A model generated the notes under the pieces. It had not been told where the DNA came from. It saw only the letters and a list, made by a program, of their open reading frames with translations, and made no database searches. From the NCBI GenBank assembly GCA_015680685.1, contig MNCI01020897.1, forward strand, positions 49,744-113,743: a stretch of 64,000 nt of DNA, in the 5' to 3' direction. Source of the stretch: Gnetum montanum (Eukaryota > Streptophyta > Gnetopsida > Gnetales > Gnetaceae). Every line of letters begins with the position of its first letter. Within the stretch, counting starts at the first letter, position 1. Positions 47,596 to 58,408 of this stretch are shown here, piece by piece. The translations under genes were made by a program, and so were the position numbers.

Positions 47596-48640
47596 TGAAA
47601 CACCACTAATTTTAGCCTAACACTTTGAAACGAGAATAACTCAAAGACTTTTGAGCTTTCGAGAGGAAAAAATTTGACTAAGGCATGTAACTCATAGTCA
47701 GCTTGTCAACATAGCTTGCCATCAATGTGAGAAACTTCAATGACTTCAGAATCAAGACAAAGGTGGTTCAACTTGAAGGTGCAAAGCATTCTCAAGGGTC
47801 ACTGTTGTGTCTAGTTAAAGGTTTAAAATTGAGGAATTCAAATTTCAGGTCAAATTGTATAAATTTTCTCACTCAGGTTGTAGTCACACTGAGGTCATGC
47901 TGGCAGCATGAGTACAACATGACCAACTATGAAAGCCCCAAAACTAAGTCGAAATGATCTAATTTCCAAGGTGCAAGTCATCCTCAGGGTTCATTGTTGA
48001 CAACTTCAAGTTCCAACTTCCAGAATGCCAGATTTCAGGTCCAAAATTACAAGTTTTTATAGCTCATGCTATGGTCATGCTGCACTCACACTGGCAGCGT
48101 GACTCCAGCGTGAGTTACCAAAAGTGGTCTAAAATAAGAGACATCAAGCTCAATTTTTGACTTGAAGATCACTCCCAAGGTTAACCATAGTCAAGAAATT
48201 GTTGTCCTCAAGAAATAGGCTTCAAAGTTCAAAATTTGGTGTAAGATATGTCATTTTTAGCTCACTCATGCTAAGGTCACATTGAGGTCACACTGGCAAC
48301 GTGAGTGCAACGTGAGTACTGGTCACGCTTGGTCAAAAGCACCCTAAGGACATGCCAAGATAAAATCAACTCATGCTGGAAGCTTTTGTGAAGCAGAGTT
48401 ACCTCAAATAGCCACAAAACCACTCAAATCGACATCCTGTAATAGTCAATTCAAAGATCTAGAAGTTTCAAGCGAGCCGGAGTCAATCTCTCTTGTTGTA
48501 CATTATCATTTCCATTGTAAATTTTCATCATTTGTGAGCTTTCCAAGCTCTTACGCTCTAAATTGTATGTGCTTCCATGAGCGTAAGCTAGCTTGAGTAA
48601 GCTAACATATGCTATAAGATACAGTGCATCTAGTTGATGA
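47596..48640 (+). repeat. 3' LTR of element 2, left part
   Basis: Aligned with 29768-30790 of the 5' LTR (both start TGAAACACCACTAATT). Homology breaks at about 48636-48640 where the inserted segment begins. Confidence 0.87.
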
Positions 48641-51628
48641 GCTAGCATAAGCAATCATTTTATTTATGTTTAATCATCTTAGTCATTGGCAAGATCGTGG
48701 ACTTCAAAAAAGTGCTTTACCTTATATGTATATTGCAAATTGTACGAGTGATTTTTTGAACTATGATTACTCGCTGCAACCAGCTTTGAATGTGACTTAG
48801 AGCCGCTTTGAGTCTCCAAGTCAAATTTTCCCTAATTTTTTCGATTTCTTGCATGTAATCCTTCAAAATAAGGTAAATTTTGATTTTCGCCTTTTTCCAA
48901 ACGATTTTTACAAAACATTAAAAAACAAGAAATATTAAATCAAAAAAACAACTACTAAAAGAACATAAACCCCAAACCCTAGTAACCTAGAACCCTAAAT
49001 CCTAAACTTGAACCCTGAACCCTAACAACTCATAACACTGAAACCCTAAACATGAAAGCATATTATAGTCTACGGTTAAATAGAAGGAATGTTGAGTCTA
49101 CACGTAATTATAGTAAGCATAGTGGGGCAATTTCTCAAACGTTGAGTCCTTCCTTAGTTTGAGAAATGCCCACTCACCGATTCATTGATAGTTCTTATTA
49201 TTGAGAAAGGAACTATACAATTCCAAGCCAAGAGAGACCATAAAATTTTATGGATGTGTGGATGATGTGGACTCATTTCCTGTTATATCAAAAGAACCAT
49301 ACCTTAGTATCAACATCATAACTTAAAGGTAAAAACCAAACATTAGCAATCAATGGAATATAGTTCATACCATCTCCAGAGCACTTATTAAGTGATGAAT
49401 CAAACAGAGTAATAAAACACACAAAGAAATGAAAAAGTATAAACGATGTTGTAAAACTAAAATAAGAAGAGTTAAAGAAATTTGTAAAACAAAAATGTGT
49501 AAAACAAAAAATGTGTAAAAAAAAAGTGTAAAGAAAAATTTAAAAAGAAACTAAGGGCTGCAAATTATCAGCATAGGTGGCCATCTCCCCCATGATTGAA
49601 TTGAAAGGGAGAGATCTGAAATAAGGAGCAAGGTTGTCCTTTCTCAAATGTGCTATGTGCATAGACCATTCTAGGTTCAAGATAAGGGTTGGTCGATTGC
49701 ACACAAACTAGTATTCTCCTATCGGTGTACTCATTTGGATTTTCTAAGAGTTTCCAACTTCCCTTGATTGGTGGTTTCAGATTAAGGGTTGGAAGTTGGT
49801 GACACTCTTGCTCTAGTGCATCTATGCTCTCTATGTGGACACAATTTGGTCCCCTAGTTAGTTTCATGCATATTGGTGGGTTTCTCTCTTGATTAGTTGT
49901 CAGCCACTGGGTGTTCTCTTGTTGTGTGGTTGCTACATATAGGAACTTTTGTATGTTAATTTCTTGGGTACACTGGTTGCATGTAGGAGATGTTGAACAT
50001 TCCTGTACACTATCACCCTCAGTATCATTGTATGTGATGCATGGAACCTTCTTCTTCTCGATCTTTTCATAAGTATTTTCCTTAGATATTTCTAGGGAAA
50101 GATCAAGGATTCCTAGGCATGTGTTCACGGTACTTAGACATGTCCTTCCCATTATTATTGGGAAGTCCCTCTTGTCATTGTTGACTTGTATCACTAGGAA
50201 ATCAGCTGGGTATGACCAACCACACATAGTGGTAATGGTGTCCTCCACCAATCCCAAAGGAATAGTGATGGACTGGTAAGCCAGCTTTAAGCAAATATTT
50301 CTCTTCCTTAGTGGAGGCAGGTTCCCGGCTTTATACATTTCTTGCAATATCAAGTTGACTCTAGAACCTGAGTCAAGAAGAGCTTTATGTGGTTCATTCC
50401 CAGCAACTTGGAGGTAGATTAAGGGACTTCCATGATCATAGAATTTCCTAGGAAAGTGACCCACCTTGATTCAGTCAGTGATGGTATGTGTTAACATAAC
50501 TGTATGCGTTGAGCTCTGTTGTTGGTTTGAAGGGAGCTCTGAAGCCTTATGCCCTGTTACATGTAACAGGACAATCTGTGTAGGCAAAAGTTGATTAAAC
50601 ATATGTTGTATCTTACAGCTAGAATGCTTGCTGCTGGTGTTAACTCTAATGCAACTTCTATGCATGCTCATTTCTCTACTTGGGTTTTCTTAGGTGGAAG
50701 TGGCCTGGAGATTTCTACATATGAAGCATTTTGGACTTTTTGTAGAACATTATTGGTATGGCCCAAAATTCTAGCTTGTCTACATAACTTTCTTATACTA
50801 CAAGGGAATGGAAGAATGGGTTTCCCTATCTTCTTCTCTTCAAATCTTCTTTGAATTTCCAAAAATAATAGATGAGCAACGTTTACTTCAAATTTCCCCA
50901 TCAAGATAGCACTTCCTTCGATAGCATATGTGAAGATTCTACTAAGTATTTTGGTCAGAAAGATATGGTATGTCCTAATCTTGAAGTAAATTTATTTATA
51001 GTAGATAATCCACTATATTATTTTTTTGTAGTTCCATATGTCCTTTGCAACCATATATTCCATGTGTTTGTGTTAGACCTTATGGCTATTTAAGCAAGGT
51101 TAGCCTCGACATTTCATATATTTAGTGCACTTATAATTAGCACTATCAAACTTTATATACTAAATATGACACTATCACTCCCTCAAACTTCACTATGGTA
51201 TCATCTTTTTTGTTTTTCTAGAATTGACTTACTTCCCTTAAATACCAATCACAACTGCTTGAGATGGTTAGCTGAAGTGGTGAGGCTTGGAATTATTCAC
51301 AAATCTATATAGTTGCAAACTTCATGAATGGCTTAAAATTAAGTTTCACTATCATGGTGAACATGATATACTTCTTTTATATGGCATATAGACACTCTTT
51401 GGAGAGTATGAGGCATTGGCTATGTTCTAGAGATGGTAGTGCATCAACTTTTGCCTACACAGATTGTTCTATTACATGTGTCACTTGATCTGTTAGCTTA
51501 TAGAATATGTTAGCTAGCTTGATGATTAAACATAAATAAAATGATTACTTATGCTAGCTTCAGCCTGTTACATGCTGTAAGATGAATGTAAGCTAGCTTG
51601 AGTAAGCTAACATATGCTGTAAGATACA
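48583..51628. mobile_element. 2.9-kb insertion with 38-bp inverted repeats inside the 3' LTR
   Basis: GCTAGCATAAGCAATCATT... (48641-48678) and its reverse complement (51521-51558) form a 38-bp inverted repeat with one mismatch. Outside these, 41 bp of LTR (48583-48623) are duplicated at 51588-51628 with one mismatch. Inside are a degenerate CCCTAAA-rich stretch (48965-49050), an open protease frame (49568-50464, minus) and AT-rich sequence. It could be a non-autonomous TIR element or a recombination product; a 41-bp duplication is too long for a normal target-site duplication. Confidence 0.55.
49568..50464 (-). CDS. Retropepsin-like protease-domain protein, open reading frame without ATG at its 5' end
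   Basis: A 298-codon open frame, the longest intact one in the window apart from those through N runs. Near residue 30 it has ALLDSGSRVNLI (D-S-G active-site loop) and near residue 100 IIMGRTCLSTVNTCLGI, the second conserved patch of gag-pol aspartic proteases. The style is like Athila-type protease regions of Ty3/gypsy elements. The frame opens with GTG; the first in-frame ATG is inside the protease domain. No RT follows; after the protease there is a 170-residue tail ending NHGGDGHLC. It may be a preserved fragment or a domesticated piece; it lies inside the inserted segment, so it is not part of element 2. Confidence 0.6.
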   Translation of the reverse strand: MGHFPRKFYDHGSPLIYLQVAGNEPHKALLDSGSRVNLILQEMYKAGNLPPLRKRNICLKLAYQSITIPLGLVEDTITTMCGWSYPADFLVIQVNNDKRDFPIIMGRTCLSTVNTCLGILDLSLEISKENTYEKIEKKKVPCITYNDTEGDSVQECSTSPTCNQCTQEINIQKFLYVATTQQENTQWLTTNQERNPPICMKLTRGPNCVHIESIDALEQECHQLPTLNLKPPIKGSWKLLENPNEYTDRRILVCVQSTNPYLEPRMVYAHSTFEKGQPCSLFQISPFQFNHGGDGHLC

Positions 51629-52328
51629 AATTGTCCTGGTGCATCAAAGAACGTAGCTTACCTATACATGTCCAATTCACACACAGCTGTCCATCAAACA
51701 CATGTCACTTGATCTATTTTCCTCTCATTTCTCAGCTGTTGATTCCATCCATGAGTTCTGTACCTAAGCCCAACCGAACCTTATAAATACCCTATCAATT
51801 CACATAAATAGGGTTGGCAATTTTGAAGGTTGATGGCTTAGGAAACACTGACTAGCAACTTTTGGATGCTCGGGCGTACTTGACTCTTAGCATCCAAAGC
51901 ACCTGCAAGCATATGGCCCTAGGGCTGAGCGCTTGACTTGCCATCCATACACACAACTACTCTTTGACCAGTGCACATTCATTCTAAGCAATACAATACA
52001 GTTCATTTTTTCCTTCCATTATATTGTTTACTCTGTTTCAAACTCAGTTTATGCTTTATTTACAATATCAGTTCTGTATACTCTTTGTTTGCATTTTGTG
52101 TAATCTATTTACATTTCGAACATCAGTTACGATAGCCCCAGCACAAGCCATAGCTTACATTTAGGGAAGTCCTTGGTTGATTTTCCTGTAGACCATCCAA
52201 GGCACTCTGCCTTCGTTTTCTTTTCCAGCTTGCCCTCACATGAAGGCATGGTCAACTGTACATATCTGGTGATCCCTTAGTGTTTGTTTTTCCCTTCCAG
52301 CCTTACATCGATGATTTTGATCAGTACA
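51588..52328 (+). repeat. 3' LTR of element 2, right part
   Basis: Continues the alignment to the 5' LTR from 30735, including TATAAATACCC at 51782, and ends TCAGTACA at 52328. It contains about 260 bp (51857-52114) with no match in the 5' LTR, either an insertion here or a deletion there. Confidence 0.85.
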
Positions 52329-52637
52329 ATGTCCAAGGTGTATTAGAAGATCAACACTTGATTTAACCATCTTGAGTAAGGTTTAGGATGTGTTAAGAAA
52401 GTTTAGATCTTTCTAGGACCTCACATGTTGCCTCACATGTTTCCACATTTTGTGGGACATGTGTGGCTAGTGTGAGGGATCAAGATCAAACTTGAGTAGC
52501 TTGCAGAGGTCATATACTTGCTATACTTGCCATTCTGGATCTTATGAACTCTATTGTAAATGTGATAAGTAGTTTTGGGCTTGTTATTTAGCAGAAAGAG
52601 GCTCACATGCTAGTCTACATGCTGCCATAGCATATGG
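52329..52637. repeat. Flanking repeat shared with the left side of element 2
   Basis: AGCTTGCAGAGGTCATATAC, GCCATTCTGGATCTTATG and CATGCTGCCATAGCATATGG resemble 29550-29700 on the left of element 2. Probably a local or dispersed repeat into which element 2 and the copia element inserted. No coding content. Confidence 0.5.
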
Positions 52638-53013
52638 TGTTAAGTTAAGTGGTGACTGATCCAACACGGGTCAAAACCAGTTAGCAGTAGTTAGAGCAGT
52701 AGTTAATAGCAATGAGAAATAGTTAGCAGTAGTTAGCAGCAGAGAGAGCAGTAGTTAACAGCAGTGAGCAATAGTTAGTAGTAGTTAGCAGTAGTTAGAG
52801 CAATAGTTAACCAGTAGTTACTGGTCCAGTTTTCATTCTCTTCTGTAACAGCCCAAAAACGTTGCTATTTCCATAATTGTATCTAGCAATTATTATTTAA
52901 TAACAATTCTCATGTATTTTTGGTGGTGTGCTTGCTTAAACGCCACACAAAGCTGTGTGTGTTGCCTATGTTTTTCTTTTTCTTTAGTTTTTTATCTGTT
53001 CCTGAATTTAACA
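52638..53013 (+). repeat. 5' LTR of copia element
   Basis: TGTTAAGTTAAGTGG ... TTTAACA. It holds a TTAGCAGTAG/TTAGAGCAG minisatellite that differs in copy number from the 3' LTR. Confidence 0.85.
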
Positions 53014-53030
53014 ACTAGTATCGAAGCCAT
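53014..53030 (+). promoter_or_regulatory. Primer-binding site, initiator Met tRNA type
   Basis: CTAGTATCGAAGCCATGG is a variant of the common TGGTATCAGAGCC copia primer-binding site, immediately after the LTR end. Confidence 0.7.
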
Positions 53031-53046
53031 GGATCAGTGGAGGTAA

Positions 53047-56000
53047 TGGCATCCGAGGACGGGAAAGTTTGGATTGACAAATTTGATGGAACAAATTCTG
53101 GATTCTGGAAGATGCAGATTGAAGATTATTTGTATCAAAAGAACTTGCATGAACTACTACTAGGGAAGAAGCCAGATCAAATGGATCAAGAAGATTGGAA
53201 TCTCTTAGATCGCTAGGCACTTGGTGTGATTAGATTGACATTGGCAAGAAACGCGCATTCAACATTGTTAATGAGACAACCACTGCAGGTTTAATGAAAA
53301 CATTGTCAAGTATATATGAAAAGCCATCTGCTACAAACAAGGTATATTTGATGCATCGGTTGTTCAATCTGAAGATGGGTGAAGGTGCATCAATTACAAA
53401 TCACATCAATGAATTCAATACGATAATTAGTNNNNNNNNNNNNNNNNNNNNNNNNNNNNNNNNNNNNNNNNNNNNNNNNNNNNNNNNNNNNNNNNNNNNN
53501 NNNNNNNNNNNNNNNNNNNNNNNNNNNNNNNNNNNNNNNNNNNNNNNNNNNNNNNNNNNNNNNNNNNNNNNNNNNNNNNNNNNNNNNNNNNNNNNNNNNN
53601 NNNNNNNNNNNNNNNNNNNNNNNNNNNNNNNNNNNNNNNNNNNNNNNNNNNNNNNNNNNNNNNNNNNNNNNNNNNNNNNNNNNNNNNNNNNNNNNNNNNN
53701 NNNNNNNNNNNNNNNNNNNNNNNNNNNNNNNNNNNNNNNNNNNNNNNNNNNNNNNNNNNNNNNNNNNNNNNNNNNNNNNNNNNNNNNNNNNNNNNNNNNN
53801 NNNNNNNNNNNNNNNNNNNNNNNNNNNNNNNNNNNNNNNNNNNNNNNNNNNNNNNNNNNNNNNNNNNNNNNNNNNNNNNNNNNNNNNNNNNNNNNNNNNN
53901 NNNNNNNNNNNNNNNNNNNNNNNNNNNNNNNNNNNNNNNNNNNNNNNNNNNNNNNNNNNNNNNNNNNNNNNNNNNNNNNNNNNNNNNNNNNNNNNNNNNN
54001 NNNNNNNNNNNNNNNNNNNNNNNNNNNNNNNNNNNNNNNNNNNNNNNNNNNNNNNNNNNNNNNNNNNNNNNNNNNNNNNNNNNNNNNNNNNNNNNNNNNN
54101 NNNNNNNNNNNNNNNNNNNNNNNNNNNNNNNNNNNNNNNNNNNNNNNNNNNNNNNNNNNNNNNNNNNNNNNNNNNNNNNNNNNNNNNNNNNNNNNNNNNN
54201 NNNNNNNNNNNNNNNNNNNNNNNNNNNNNNNNNNNNNNNNNNATTCCACTAGGAAGGTATGGGTTTATTTTCTTAAAAATAAATCTGATGTGTTTGCTAC
54301 TTTTAAAAGGTGGAAAGCTGAAGTAGAAAATTAGACTAGTTTAAAAATAAAATGTCTGAAGTTAGATAATGAAGGGGAATATGATAGCCAAGAATTCAAT
54401 AATTTCTATTCAGAAAATGGGATCAGGATGATCAAGATAGTTCCAAGAACGCCAGAGCAAAACGGTGTTGCTGAATGGATGAACAGAACCTTGAATGAAA
54501 GAGCTAGGAGCATGAGAATACACTCTAGGCTACCAAAGTTCTTTTGGACAGATGTAGTTAACACAGCAGCCTACCTCATTAATCGAGCATCTTCAGTTCC
54601 ATTGGAGTTCAAAATACCAGAGGAGGTATGGACTAGGAAGGAGGTAAATCTTTCACATTTGAAAATTTTTGGGTGTGTCTCGTATGTGCATATTGATTCA
54701 AATGATAGAGATAAGCTGGATCCTAAAGCCAAGAAATGTTATTTTATTTGCTATAGTTCCAATAATTTTGGTTATCATTTTTGGGATGATCAAAATAGGA
54801 AAATTATCAGACACAAGGATGCCATTTTTAATGAATACATGGTGTACAAGGATAGGTTCGGTTTAGAATCCAACATTGTAGGGAAGCAAGGAAAGGAATG
54901 TGAGAAGGCTAAACTGGAAGAGATATCTAAGAGGGATGTGGATGGAAGGATTTGAGCAAATCCTGGAAATAGGATAGCTGAAAATGAAAATGACGTTGTA
55001 GAAATAGCCACACCAGAGCCTTAGTTGAGAAGGTCTGCAAGAACACCAAAGCCTAGAGAAAGGTACTCTTCGTCGTTACATTACTTATTGTTGACTGACG
55101 TTGGGGAACCAAAATGTTTGGATGAAGCAATTTAGGCAACAGATTGTGTTGAGTGGGAGGTGGCTATGAGAGATGAGATGAAGTCACTCCACAAAAATAT
55201 GACATGGACACTAATTGAGTTGCCAGAAGGAAAGAAGGTAGTGCAGAATAAGTGGGTGTACAGGGTTAAGGAAGAACATGATGACAACAAAAGATACAAA
55301 GCAAGGTTAGTAGTTAAGGGTTTCCAACAGAAAAAGGGAATTGACTAAACAAAAAAAACTTCACGTGTAGTAAAGTTGACTACCATTAGAGTAGTGCTAA
55401 GTATTGTGGCTACTGATGATTTGCATTTAGAGCAGCTAGATGTCAAAACAACATTTCTACATGGTGACCTCGAAGAAGACATTTACATGACACAACCAGA
55501 AGGCTTCCAAGTTCTAGGGAGGGAAAATCTAGTGTGTAAATTGAAGAAAAGATTATATGGGTTGAAGCAGGCTCCAAGGAAATGGTACAAAAAATTTTAT
55601 GAATTTATGTGTAAAAATGGCTTTGTTCGAAGCGAGATGGATCACTACTACTATTTCAAGAATACTAATGATTGTTATATAATATTTTTTTTATATGTTG
55701 ATGATATGCTAATTGTAGGGACTAGCATGAAGGAGATCAATAACTTAAAGCAGCAATTGGCAAGAAAATTTGAGATGAAAGACTTGGGGCTAGCTAAGAA
55801 GATACTTGGGATGAGAATCTCTAGAGATAGATCAGAGGGATTGCTAAAGCTATCTCAAGAAAAGTACATAGGAAAGTTGCTGAAAAGGTTTAGACTTCAA
55901 GATGCCAAGATCAAAAATACTCCTATGGAAAGCCATGTTCATCTCTCCAAGGAGCAAGCACCAAAGACAGATGAGGAGATAAAACACATGGCCAAAGTAC

Positions 56001-56656
56001 CTTATGCTTCAGCAGTTAGAAGCTTGATGTATGCTATGGTATGTACTAGGCTAAACATAGCTCATGCAGTGGGAGTTGTTAGCAGGTTTATGTTTGATCC
56101 AGGAAGGAAGCATTGGGAAGCTGTAAAGTGGCTCCTAAGATATTTAAAAGGAACTTCAGGTATGCCACTTTATTTTAAAAGGAGTAGCATTACTCTATAG
56201 GGTTTTTCTGATGCAGATCTCGGAGGTGACTTGGATATTAGGAAGAGCACCACTGGTTGTCTCTTTACCGTGGGCAACACAGCTGTGAGCTGGATGTCTC
56301 GACTTCACCAGAGCATTGCTCTCTCAACCACAAAAGAAGAATAAATGGCTATCTCAGAAGCTGGAAAAGAGATGATCTGGTTGAAGGGTCTTCTAAAATA
56401 ATTCGGTAAGACATAGGACAGCAATGAGGTTTTCACTGATAGTCAAAGTACCATACATCTAGCTAAAAATCCAGTCTTCCATTCCAAATCCAAACACATT
56501 CAGCTGAGGTATCATCATATTTGGGAATTGATGGAAGATGGAACATTATTGCTGACAAAGATTCCTAGTTCAAACAACCCTACAGACATGTTAACCAAGG
56601 CAGTTACCTTTGCTAAGCTGAAACTTTGCATAACCTTAGTAGGCCTCCATGGTTAG
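53047..56656 (+). pseudogene. Copia gag-pol (Tnt1-like)
   Basis: ATG at 53047 (MASEDGKVWIDKFDGTNSG), gag with a stop near 53215 and a frameshift near 53250, then the N gap. After the gap one frame runs to 56656: integrase C-terminal half (IVPRTPEQNGVAEWMNRTL, 54428-54500), linker, RT (QLDVKTTFLHGDLEEDIY at about 55435; LYVDDMLIVGTS at about 55693), and RNase H (SDADLGGDLDIRKSTTGCLF at about 56206). In-frame stops include about 54332, 54953, 55022, 55133, 55346, 56198, 56342, 56399 and 56414, so it is dead, but no frameshift is seen after the gap. Ends LVGLHG before the purine tract. Confidence 0.92.
53432..54242. other. Assembly gap (811 N)
   Basis: Run of N inside the copia gag-protease-integrase region. 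Open frames drawn through it are not evidence. Confidence 0.99.
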
Positions 56657-56705
56657 CAATGAGGAGGCATTGTTTTTTTGTTTGATTAGTCTCCAAGTGG
56701 GAGAT

Positions 56706-56970
56706 TGTTAAGTTAAGTGGTGACTGATCCAACACGGGTCAATACCAGTTAGCAGCAGTTAGAGCAATAGTTCCAACAGTTAGAGCAGTAGTTAACAGCA
56801 GTGAGCAATAGTTAGCAGTAGTTAACAACAGTTAGAGCAATAGTTAACCAGTAGTTACTGGTCCAGTTTCCGTTCTCTTCCGTAACAGCCCAAAAACGTT
56901 TTTGTTTCCATAATTATATCTAGAAATTATTATTTAATAACAATTCTCATGTATTTCTGGTTGGTGTTAA
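56706..56970 (+). repeat. 3' LTR of copia element (truncated)
   Basis: Matches 52638 to about 52920 of the 5' LTR including CAACACGGGTCAA and TAACAGCCCAAAAACGTT; the last ~95 bp of the LTR are not found. Confidence 0.8.
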
Positions 56971-58408
56971 ATTTCCGGTGGTTACAGAAGAGAATCTAGT
57001 ATCGGATGATGCAGAAGAGTCTATATCTTCTACTATTTTTTCTAATTTTTGCTTAAATTATGAGAATGTTTTTTTTATTCCTAGGCTTGCTTCATTTGAG
57101 ATTTTTCATTTTATCTATGTCAAATATGAGGTTTAGGTTATATGATCATGATTGAAATGAAATTTGGCTTTCAGGGCCTATTTTGCCAAATATTTGGATT
57201 TTTTTTCTAAGCCTGTTCATACAATTTTTTTCCTTAGTTCTAGTTAAAATTTGGCCAAATTTTAACATTTCTTCTAAACTTCGTAGACTATAAATTTTCG
57301 TTTTGGACTCCATAGAACTATTATATGATTTATTATCATTATATGAAAGTGGAATTAGGATTTTTAAATTTTTTAAATTTTTTTTAAGGATTTTCTTCCA
57401 ACCCAACACAAAACATTTTTTACTTGTTTGCAGTTTTTCTATTAAAAAACTGGTAGCATTAGTAATTTTTTGGTCATGTGAGTAGCATCTAGGATCCTTA
57501 GGGACAAACAATGTAGTGTAGAGGTGTTTGAGATGAAGTTTTAATTTTTTATAATTTTTTAATGATTTTTTCTAGAGGTTTTACTACAATCATTTTTTCG
57601 TAAATTACGTTTTCTTGGTTAAATTCTATGCAATTTCATGTTGAAATTTGATTTTTTCAAACTTGTTGGTGCAATTTTGGATCTTGATTTGTGTTTTCCT
57701 AAGTCTATTTTTAGCATATGGGGTTGAAATTAACTTTTTAGAATTTTTTGAGTTTTTCCTAGCTATGGAAGCTATGTTGATCAATTGTAGTTTTGGTGTT
57801 GAGTTTTTTTGTTTCTTTTGGCAATACTAATAGCGTTGGGCATCTTGGATTTGTATTTTGGCTATTGTGAAAATATTTTCTAATCTTATGGATAACATAT
57901 GACACTCTTTGAGGTTTTTGGGACAAGATATGAGATGTTTTGAGATTTTTTAATAAGGTTGAATGACAATGTATTTCTTAAATATTCAAGAAATTTCATG
58001 TTTTGCATCACCACTCTTCCATGCATCCCCACAATTCCCAGTGTACGGGACTTAGATGATTTTACCATATTTTCTTGTAAATTTTCACATATTAGGTTTC
58101 AATGCTACCAATTTTGGCCTCCTAGTTTTGTTAAAGCTTAGTTTCATGATAATTGTTTGTAATAATGCTTGTTTTGGAACTTTATATGTGAATGTCAATC
58201 TATTTTTTTATGTTAAGTGTTTGTCATAATGTTAAAAAGGCTAAACTTTGGTTCATGTTGGGAGTTTGAGTGGTGGAGCTAGTTATTCTTGGCATTTTAG
58301 TGCCAATGGTGTTATTGTAGAATTTATTTTTGTTTTAATTTTGTCAAAATTTTCTTTAAGGCTTTTATGTTTTCTTATGGCTATGGTCGTATGGTCTAGT
58401 GCATGGAG
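56971..58408. other. AT-rich region, no gene recognised
   Basis: T-rich, with only short chance frames. Exon 1 of accessory copy C should lie somewhere here but I could not identify it. Confidence 0.55.

Larger units (their letters stand above)
29768..52328 (+). mobile_element. Tat/Ogre Ty3/gypsy element 2, nearly complete, with nested insertions
   Basis: Order: 5' LTR (29768-31226), primer-binding site, 33-bp repeat leader, gag-protease (32132-35870), predicted intron with antisense gene copy B (35871-42602), RT-RNase H-aRNase H-integrase (42603-46063), short-repeat array, 3' UTR with purine tract, and 3' LTR (47596-52328). A ~2.9-kb insertion interrupts the 3' LTR. I see no target-site duplication (GCATC before, ATGTC after). 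CpG-poor with many stops, so older than element 1. Total about 22.6 kb. Confidence 0.87.
52638..56970 (+). mobile_element. Ty1/copia retrotransposon (Tnt1-like), with gap
   Basis: 5' LTR 52638-53013, primer-binding site just after it, gag-pol, purine tract AAGTGGGAG (56692-56700), and 3' LTR from 56706, which loses similarity after about 56970. Domain order integrase then RT then RNase H is copia. 811 N (53432-54242) hide most of gag, protease and the integrase N-terminus. Confidence 0.92.

Noticed and set aside
48965-49050. CCCTAAA-like repeats as a telomere remnant
   Set aside because: Only a few degenerate units mixed with other words (CCTAGAACC, CCTGAACC); too irregular to call interstitial telomeric repeat.
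53294-54334. 346-codon open frame through the second gap
   Set aside because: Only its ends are real copia sequence; the middle is 811 N.
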